From Paraescarpia echinospica (lineage: Eukaryota; Annelida; Polychaeta; Sabellida; Siboglinidae), in contig CM034539.1 of assembly GCA_020002185.1 (NCBI GenBank), positions 30,769,750 to 30,833,749 of the forward strand: 64,000 nucleotides of DNA. The letters are read 5' to 3'. The notes under the pieces were generated by a model that saw only the letters and a list, made by a program, of their open reading frames with translations, ran no database searches and was not told the DNA's origin. The translations under genes were made by a program, and so were the position numbers. This document shows positions 33,940 through 44,200 of this stretch, piece by piece. The first letter of the stretch is position 1. Each line of letters starts with the position of its first letter.

Positions 33940-34640
33940 CACCACACCGAAGTAGGTATCAAGTTGCACGAGTCTATTTTGCACATGAGCCAAAAATAGC
34001 TGTCTAGGTTATGGTCTATAATTTTTTATTTTGGCAGAAATGTGATATAATATATTCTTATTTTTCAATGTCCCGTTTATTTTCCTCGACAATCAAAAAC
34101 TATTAAAATACATGCATTTATGAACCCGTAGATTGAGTCTTCTCAAAATGTTGCTTTTTTAAAGTTTGCTTCAATTTTAGCGATATATATCAAAAACTAC
34201 TGAAGATATTTCAACAAATGAAGTGTTATTTTAAAGCTTGTGATCTGTGGAATTCAAAAAGTTACAAAACTCAATTTCAAAAAAATATTGCGACTTAATA
34301 CCAAGTTTGCTGTGACACGTCACATGACTAGCCTCTCTAATTAGGCCAGCTTTTAATCAGACCACTTTGTGTCAGCCACTTGGATGGCCACTGTAGAGGG
34401 TTCTGCTGTAACTGTAGATATTGCAAATTAGTTGTCTAAATGTGACCTTTCACAGCAAAGTGAGTATTAAGTTGCAACATTGTGAAATAGAATTTTATAT
34501 CTTTTTTTGCATTCCAAAGATCATGCACTTTAAATTGACACCTTATTTGTTGAAAAGTCTGCAGTATTGTTTGTATATATTGCTAAAACTAAAGCACTTT
34601 TAAAAGCAATATTTGAACAGAAACAAGGTAATTTTTAACT
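33940..34640. repeat. Palindromic interspersed element (family F), long copy
   Basis: The left arm (33,940-34,310) ends ttgcgacttaataccaagtt. The right part (about 34,450-34,625) begins gagtattaagttgcaacatt and repeats the left-arm sequence in reverse complement, so the element is a large hairpin. The loop holds gtgacacgtcacatgac. Confidence 0.6.
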
Positions 34641-34924
34641 TATATTGTCCGTTGTTTCTTAAAGGGCCCTGTATAGATTGCGCTATTCCACGGCGTAAGT
34701 ATTTTGTTGGCCGATGCGTGGTGTCTGCAGCTATTTATAGAACAGTCTGATGCAGGCAATATGTTTGCCTTCGTTAGTTCTTGGGGACACAAGACAAGCG
34801 TGCGCTGAATCTAGTGATTGTGTTGTTGATAAGGATTTATTTATGACATGTTGCTGCAAACTAACAACACTAAATGACAATATAAAATAAAAATGCACCA
34901 ATGAATGGCAGATTCTAGGGAACA

Positions 34925-34930
34925 TTTATT
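34925..34930 (-). promoter_or_regulatory. Polyadenylation signal candidate (aataaa, minus)
   Basis: tttatt on the plus strand at 34,925-34,930, only about 20 bp past the stop. A second tttatt at about 34,836 is an alternative and more usual distance. Confidence 0.4.
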
Positions 34931-34950
34931 ATCAACTGCAAAACAGAAAA

Positions 34951-35219
34951 TTAAAGTATGAAATCGGCACAGGAGTCGGCATGGAGGGGAAGCAAGTCCA
35001 GGGGGAAACTAATTCCGCATATCGGGCACTCGGACTCCTCCGCATTGTTCACATTTCCTCCACTAGATGTTGCCACATGGTCGTCATAGTTGTAACTTTC
35101 ACCACTAGATGTCGGCTGTGAATGTTCATATTGTCTGTTGCGAAGCGCTGTGGCTATTGCTGGTTGGTGCATCTGACATTGGGCGGCGTGTGCTTCGATC
35201 AATGTCTCGATAAACGAAC
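34951..35219 (-). CDS. Last exon of the XRCC1-NTD protein: first finger end and second UBZ finger
   Basis: Starts in phase 1 after tttgcag. It completes the first finger (ETLIEAHAAQC), passes through a Ser/Asn-rich linker (HSQPTSSGESYNYDDHVATS) and ends with the second finger CPICGISFPLDLLPLHADSC and ADFIL. Confidence 0.9.
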
Positions 35220-38200
35220 CTGCAAACACAATACTTGTAGTCAGCGTCCTGATGACATTCGTGAAAAGTCACATATAGGTACCCTATTTCAAAAGCGTAT
35301 TTTGAGTACTTGTACGCTGTTCCTAGTCAAATATATTCACAGGATAGTTTACATGCTTGTTTCTTAGCAGAAGTTAGTCCAAAAATCAACCAGAAAAACT
35401 CCTGGCTTCATTTTCAACCTGCATTTCAAATGTGTCTTGGCGCGATGAGACTCAAAGTTTAGTGATGAAGGGTCACACAAAACAATAACGTTGCTTTGTG
35501 GAGCACAGTGGCACAATGGATAGAACATCGAACTCTCAAACGAGACAACCCGGGTTTGAATCTTGTCGTGTTGAACCTTGGGCAAGTCCGCTCACCTAAT
35601 TTGCTCCAGTTGTATGAACAAGTACCTGACCATAGACAGTGGTGGATATTTGTGTATGAATAATCTTCAGGCATTAATTGCAGCATGGCTGAATGCTTTC
35701 CTGAGAAGTCGAGATGGTTTTCGAGTGAACATGTCTGCCAGGGAGTAAAGTGTAAAGCGCTTTGAGCAGTCCTGAGGACTGGATAATGCGCTATATAAGA
35801 ACTTACTTTTTTTACAAGTACCACCAGTATCTGATGTTTTGTTTATAAACCGAGGACATAATTACCTGCGCACAAAGGACAGGTCATGAACTTTTCTCGC
35901 GGTGGGTCACGGTGACGTGTTATCTGCGGACAGGAACTGAAACAAGTCAAACAACATATCGACAGTGTGTTGAGTAAGACTAATAAATACTATATGACGT
36001 GCAAAGGAGGTATCGAGTCAAAATATTGTGCACTTTTTTACCTCTTTTGAATTCCACACATTATGAACTTTAAAATGGTACCTCATTTGTTGAAATATCT
36101 TCAGCAGATTTATTGCTAAAATTAAAGCAAATTTTAAAAAGCAGCATTTTGAGAAAATGGTATTTTGACTAATGTCGTCTGTTGTTTTCTAATACGTTAT
36201 GGTTTTGTAAATGCCTGTATTTTATTAGTGTCGGATTGTTTGTCGAGGAAAATAAACTGGACTTTGAAAGATGAGCGACATCAGACGAAATTGCTTTCAC
36301 CTGGCCTCAGCCCCCCACCCGTCCCCTCAGACAAAAGTTTGTAAACATTGATACGATGATATCAATATATTAACAGTATCAATCCGAAGCGGCGTAAAAT
36401 ATCGATGTCCAACACCAGACGAAACTGTTTCTAACCCTCCCCAATTTCGTCTGATGTTCTGAGATGATCCCTAAGTGGACAAACTTTTCAGTGGAGCCAG
36501 CAACTTCACAAAGTTGAACATATTGCCAACACCGTCTCAGATTGAGAACAGTGTTCGTACCTGGATTCTATCCCTGATGCCGCATTCTTCCTATGTCTTC
36601 TGTACCCGCCCTCTCCTCCTCTTCCCAGAACGTATCCGTCTCCCCTCGATCCCCAAGTTCCCGTCTCAACCAGTTTGCTCCTACTTTTGAACCTGGGTGG
36701 GGAGATTCGGCGTGGACCGGACTTCCTAGCTACAGGAGAAGCACCAGGGTCTACTTGATTGACAGCTGCTCTTTGATTGACAGCTGCCATTTGATTGACA
36801 GTCACATTTTGATTGACATCTGCTGTGTGTTTGTTATCAGATGCCCCCCAAATTCGACGCCTCTTCCTAGTGTCAATACTTCCCCATTTGGAAGAAGGTG
36901 GAGTGTTCCCAATTCTCTCGACATCATCCACCACAACAGGATTCAAACGGGATGACTTTTCTTCTCGGCTTTCAGTAAATACTGATCCCATATGAAGTAT
37001 GGGGGACTTGCTGCCAGTGCTTCGTTTCGAACGTTGTTTCGTGTCCGCTGTCAACGATTTCTTCTTCTTTTTCTTCTGACTCATGCTGCCATCTGGTGAA
37101 AGCGACGGTTTATTCATCTCTCGACCAACATCAAAGATGTCTTCGATGACGTTACGGGCAAGAGCAAAGAAAATTTTCTTCTCGTCTTGTGACAATTTCC
37201 TCAGTTTTATCTTCTCAAATTTGTGCCGCAGATCTAGAAATAAAGACACAACATATTAAAGATGGTGTGACTTCTCCCTAGCCAGGTAAACTCTTAAACT
37301 TTGTATTACAAATGGAAAACAAGCAGTAGAACCCTTCATTTAAGACCTCCTAACAAAAAAGTGGACCGATCGTAAAATAGGGGTTGTCTGTCAAATACAA
37401 ACAGTCTGAAACAAATGTCTCATCGTCAAATTAAAATGGAAACCCCTTTGAGTCCCACCACACCAATTCGTGGAGTGGGACATAAGATTTGGGGCGCTCA
37501 AAAATGTCTTCTAAAACCACAGCCAGTAGACGCTGGATTCAACTGACGTGGCATGGTTGCCAAGACATAACCCACATTGCCCGATTCCGATATCCACAAT
37601 AGTGTCTATGTGAATTAATATATGATCTACTCACTAGGTGGTGCCAGTAGCAACTTATTTTCCCCGTGTTACATGGTTACAACCAAACCACCATCCACCC
37701 ATACACAATGCTGTTTTTTTTATTTCAAGGGGAGATGAACAAATCAGCGTGTTAGTCACCCCTGTTTGGAGATAAGAGGGGTAATAACGAGTGCTTTAAA
37801 GCCATTAACTTTTTAGGCGAACATGAGCAAGAATTTGTCCCACATGATCTAACACAAACTGGTTCTGGTCGAGTTTTGTATTGCATTGCAATAACAATGT
37901 ACTATCCACCTTTCTGTACAGCTGTGAGACGTAGACACTCCATGTTCATACAGAGAAAAAGATTGAAGCCTTTGAAACCAAGTGCTTGAGGAAGCTGCTC
38001 CACATCTCCTCCATGGAGCATAAGACCAATGAATATGTGCTGAGCAAGATCAAATCCCTGGTGGGCCCACAAGAACCTCTGCTGGCAATTATCATGAGAA
38101 GAAAACTGGCATGGTTCGGGCGTATAACCAGACACATCAGCCTCCCGAAAACGATTCTTCAGGGCACCTTGTAGGGCAGATGATGCCACGGACGGCAGAG

Positions 38201-41200
38201 AAAATGTTGGTTTGACAATGTCAAGGAGTGGATGGCCCTCTCCATGCCAGAGCTCCTCATCATAGCCACGGACAGACAAGAATGGCAAAACATCACAGCT
38301 GCAGCGTCACTTATGCCCCCCCGATGACCAAGATAGAAAAGTAACAATTTCCCTTTCTGTCATTGATAATTTCCGTACAAATGCTATCAATAGAAAGCTG
38401 AATGATTCTTCTTTCTTTTTCATTTCTATTCAAGAGAAGATTTGACGTGAGTTAATGGGAATTAGGCTAATCAGGCTAATCTGTTTTTTCAATAATTATT
38501 AGTGATGTTACAAATTGTTTACAGCACCAGTAGGATTTGGAAAATATGAACACATTACAACCTCCTATTAAGGTCACCCTCGGAACTGGGCAAGTGACCT
38601 GAATAGCCAGGTGATTGTAGCGCGGGACTAATTTTATATACTCTACTGTTACAGAAATAATTTGTGACTGTCCTAGGGTGACCTTAATTGCAAGGCGGCT
38701 GGATTACCGAGGTGACCATTAAGCAGGGTTTCAAATTGTGAACACTGGGAGTCTATACCATAGGTTACTTGGGTTACAGGTTACGCCCCTTACCTGCAAA
38801 TGTCATGTGTTCAGGATCCAGGTCGTTGACATCAATATTTGTGAGGAACTGTTTCACAGACTCCTCAAACTGCAAAACAAAACTAAGCTGCAGACATCTT
38901 ATAGTTTGACCAAGATCGACTTGGACTGCACACTGACAAACTTGAACAAACGCACTCTCACAAAATGATACTTTTGCAAAGAGTGTGCTACAATATACTG
39001 TATGTATTGCTGCACTGTGTCATTTGGAACCTTAAAGTACATTTTGGCATAGTAGAGTTATGGGTATGTTAAATGACAGCATTTCATCTTTGAATTCAGT
39101 TTTAAGAAATTCAGTTTTAAAGTTTTTCATAAGTTTAACAACAATCAAATAAATCAAGCAAATGCTCCAAAAGAACTTTTTAAAGATATTAATTACAAAC
39201 TATAGCAATCAATGTAAGTTAACTGTAATTCTGGAAATACTTTAACACGTTTGTTACTTCTTCTCCAATCAACAAAGCATACCTTAGTCCAAAAATGGTT
39301 ATAACAAAAAGAGGGATTTTAATCAACTTTTTAATCATGTGCGTAACATTTGATTTAATAAATATGTTATTATAATGTAGCATTGTATGATTTGTATCCA
39401 CTCCCTAGGACGTTTTATACAATTCACTCTCACATAGGCCAGATCATTTCCAAAGTCATCCCAACAACAAATCAAATTCTCTGGCAAATATTCATTCAGT
39501 TCGTAATTACTATACACAATTACTATACAGAAATCTCGCAAATTTCTAAACTAAATATGTTAATCTTGACACTCACATACTTGAAATCAATCTCAAAATA
39601 ATTCTTCAGATGTACTGCAAGTTTTGTGGATAGAGAACTCACAGAAATTTGTTTTCTTGGGGTGTGACCAGAGGGCATTTGTTGGGCCCCGGGGGGCAGA
39701 GAGTAACGAGGGACCTTGGCGGCCGCTGCCAGAACGAGGCGGGCGTTTCTCGACATGTCTCGTCCCTGTGGTGGGCCGTTCTCAGTCGAGGCATCGATCT
39801 TTTCCAATCTCGCCTGTAGACCTGCCATCTTTCTCTTACTGAAGTCAGAGAAATGAATTTATTTTGATACGTCGTAGCTCTATTAAAATAGAATCAGGAG
39901 TTTATGCAAATAATAAAAATACAATACATCATTGTGCTGTTAGAAAAATTTACATTACATATATATATGACGCGCCATATAGCGGTTAATTGTGAAAACA
40001 ATGTTTGAACCTCACATTTTCATGTTTCGGATCAAATGAGTGGGGAAACGAAGCTTTTAAAAACATTTAAAGTCAAGGATTGTGACAGATGGGGATGACT
40101 CATTAAAAAGGCAGACCTGATCATGTGACCTGACCTGCAAGGGAGCATGGAGGAAGAAGAACATATGTGACTCACCACAGTGAACCGGGTATTAAGTGAC
40201 ACAGGCCTATTCTGCACACGAACCAAAAATAGCTGTCAAGGTCATGTCCCATAAATTATGTGATTTTAGAAGAAATGAATACCTTATAAAAGCGTCCTTC
40301 AATGTCTAGTTTATTTTCCTCGACAAGTCATCCAAAACGAATAAAATACATGCATTTATAGACCCATATATTAAAAAAACAATATCAGTCAAAGCTTCAC
40401 CAGACATGTAAACCTCAAGGCAAGAGAAAAAGAGGCCGGCTGAAGAACACTTGGTGAAGGGACCTCCAGGCAGACGGGCTATCCCTGGAAACAGCTGGAG
40501 AGAAGCGGCCAGGAGAGAGGAAGTTCGTGAAGTTTGCTAAAATTGTAGCAATAAATTAAAAAACTCTGAAGATATTTCAATAAATGAGGTGTCATTTTAA
40601 AGCTTGTGATCTGTGAAATACAAAATGGCACAAAACTACATTTCCATTTTGTGATTTAATACCCACTTTGCTGGCTGGTCCGACTCGACTGTACGACTCT
40701 CCTTACCTGGTCGGTGTACTAGCGAGTAAGCGATTCTGTATCTCCGAGACTGCAGGGGTCATCGATACCGTATTTGGTGATGTCTTCAGATGTGACGTAT
40801 TCGTGTCCTGCAATGATCAAACTCTTCGGTGAAACACACTACGAGAATTCCGTTACAAATTTTATTTGCGGAAATCTACACTAGACGTTAATTCACTCAC
40901 AAAATGAGAATCAGTATATAAGAAGATTAAAAATAAAACTAATAGTATTCATTGGTTATGTTAAAAGTAAGGGATCATCTCAGAACGACGATGTCTGATT
41001 GATATCAGATGAAATTACTCAACCCTTTCTAAAATCAGAAAGGAATAGTAAAAAGCAGTACAGGAGAAATTTCCACAAAGGAAAATATAAGGACATAAGG
41101 AAATATTTAGCAAAGATAGACTGGAATAACACACTGAAGAATAAGACAGCAACAGAATGATGGAATATCTTAAAGAGTGAAATTGAATGCATCATCGTCA

Positions 41201-44200
41201 AATTTGTTCCCTTAAAAAAACACGGGAAACGGTCCAAAAAGAAACACTTATCAAAAGAAGCCATTATAAAAATTAAGTATAAAGAAATGATGTGGAAGTC
41301 ATATAGACGTACTGGAAATGACGAAGACTACAACATTTATAAAGAAGCACTAAACCAAGCTAAAGCTGAAATTAGAAATTCAAAGAGAAGCTATGAACAT
41401 AAATTAGCTTCTAATATAAAACATGACAGCAAGTTTTTATGCATATATTCGAAGCAAACAGAAAGTTCAGGATAAGGTCGGTCCTCTAGAAGATATTGCT
41501 GGAAATGTAATATCAGAAGGATTCTTAATGACAGAAGACCTTAATGAGTATTTTAGTTCAGTGTTTACCAGAGAAGACACTAGTTCACTGCCAGTACCAG
41601 AGGCTAAGTTCAAGGGGGCAGAATCAGACTATTTAAGACAGTTAATTGTAACCCCAGAAATGGTAGCTAAAAAAATCAGGGCTATGAAGGATAATAAATC
41701 ACCTGGAGTGGATGGTATTCCACCCACACTACTATTGGAAATTGTAGAACAAATTAGCATACCGCTTGCAACAGTTTTTAACTTGTCATTAGAAGAGGGA
41801 GTGGTTCCTTTAGAATGGAAAGAAGCAAACATTATACCGTTATTCAAAAAAGGTTCGAGAAACAAGTCAAATAATTATAGACCAGTTAGTTTAACATCGG
41901 TGATTTGTAAATTATTAGAAAGACTAATTAAAGATCACATGGTGGATTTTCTTGTTAAACATAACTTGATAAACCCATCTCAACATGGGTTTCTAAAAGC
42001 GAGGTCATGCTTAACAAATATGTTATGTTTTTTGGAAGATATCACTAAGTGGGTAGATGATGGATCACCAGTAGATATCATCTACTTAGATTTTCAAAAA
42101 GCTTTCGACAAAGTGCCACATCAGAGATTACTGCTTAAACTAAAGGCCCATGGCATAGGAAATGGTATAATTAACTGGATAGAAAAATGGCTGATTGACA
42201 GAAGACAGCGGGTAGTTGTTGATGGGGAGGCTTCAAACTGGAAATCAGTTTTGAGTGGGGTTCCACAGGGATCAGTACTGGGACCTATATTATTCTTAAT
42301 ATATATAAACGATTTGGACGATGATATAGCTAGCAAGGTGTTGAAATTTGCAGATGATACAAAAGTGTTTAGAAGGATTAAAAGTGATGGAGATAGACAG
42401 CATTTACAGGATGATCTTGACAGGTTGATCAAATGGTCTGAAAAGTGGCAAATGTTGTTCAATTTTGGGAAATGTAAATGTCTTCACACAGGACATGGGA
42501 ACGAATATGTAGAATATACAATGGGGGAACTGTACTAAATACTACTGTAAAAGAAAAAGACTTAGGGCTGACAATTAGTGCTGACATGAAGGTTTCAGAG
42601 CAGTGTGGAATTGCAGCTTCAAAAGGAAATCAAATCCTTGGATTGATTAGGTGAAATATAGCATATAAAGAAAAAGAACTAATAATACCGCTGTACAAAA
42701 CAATAGTTAGGCCTCATTTAGAATATTGTATACAAGCATGGAGGCCATACCGCAAGAAGGACATAGATATGCTAGAAAGAGTACAGAGGAGAGCGACTAA
42801 AATGATACCAAAACTGAGGGATCTTAGTTATGAAAAACGCCTAAAAGAATGTGGTTTAACAACACTAGAGACCAGGAGATTGAGAGGAGATCAGATAGAA
42901 GTGTTTAAAATATTGAATGGTTATGAAAATATTGATAGAAATATGTTTTTTTCAGTTAAGAAAGATAGAAAGATTAGAGGACACGAAGTTACATTAGTAA
43001 AGGAACAGTGTAGATTAGACGTAAGAAAGTTTTCATTTTCACAAAGGACTGTGAATGTATGGAACAGATTATCTGATGATTGTGTGGGTGCTAGTAGTGT
43101 GAATGTTTAAAAATAAAATCGACACATACCTCAGAAGGGCTGGATATATGTAGATAAAAGGGTTGGACTCTCGATAAGCCAAAGGGCTTCCTTGTCCACC
43201 TGCCATCTAGAGTTAATTCTCTGGATGGCAATCTTGTTAAATCTAAAAAAACCCACCCCCTCCTCAGACGAAAGTTTGTAAACAATGTTATGATGATATC
43301 AATATATTAACAGTATCGATTGGAAACATAAAATATTTTTGTCTGATGCCAGACAAAACTGCCTCTTACCCCCTCCACCAAACAAAAATAATCTGTCTGA
43401 TATTGGTCATCGACTTTCTGAGATGATCCCTGAAATCTTGTCTTGATATAAATGTAAATAAAAAGTAATAGGTCTGCCGACATGTGATGGATAGGTCAAT
43501 TGCTGACCTTCATGGGTAGCTCATGGTCAGTGTTACTGGACATCACATCAGAGGGGTCACTGGACCATATCTGCAGCATCGATACACCAAACTGGACGTC
43601 TTTTCTGAACGGTTGACAACAGGTGATCTTGAGACGGTCCCAAGCTTCATCCCTGGCTTCCGTTGAGAAGTCCCCTGAAGTGTATAACAAAAGTATTAAT
43701 AATATGATTTTCATGTATTTAATTTATTATTTTTATAACCTGGGGACCGTTTCACTATAAGCTCATAAGTCTGATTTTGGTGTTTAAAAGTCATCTTATA
43801 TATATTAAAAACTCTTACACCAGGATGCGCCACTGGGACACTTGCTGGTGTGTCACAGAAATAGTGTCATTGGTGACATGGCAGCAGCTTTTTGCAGTTT
43901 TAATACACTAGATAAATTTACAACAGATTCTGTTTAATGATGGATTTTCCTGATGAGGTAATTATCTTAGTGAAACAGTCCCCTGGTGCGATACCAGAAA
44001 CCCAACGCTAACTAAAATCAGCAAACGTTTTTTACAGTACACTGCGATACTGAATTGATTATTATTTATAACATCTTGTATGATACCGGAAACCCTACCC
44101 AATGAGAGTAAATGTTTACGGAGCATTGTTATGCTGAATTTATTACTATTTATAACACTTTGTGTGATGCCGGAAAAACATCCCTTAGAGAGGAAACACA

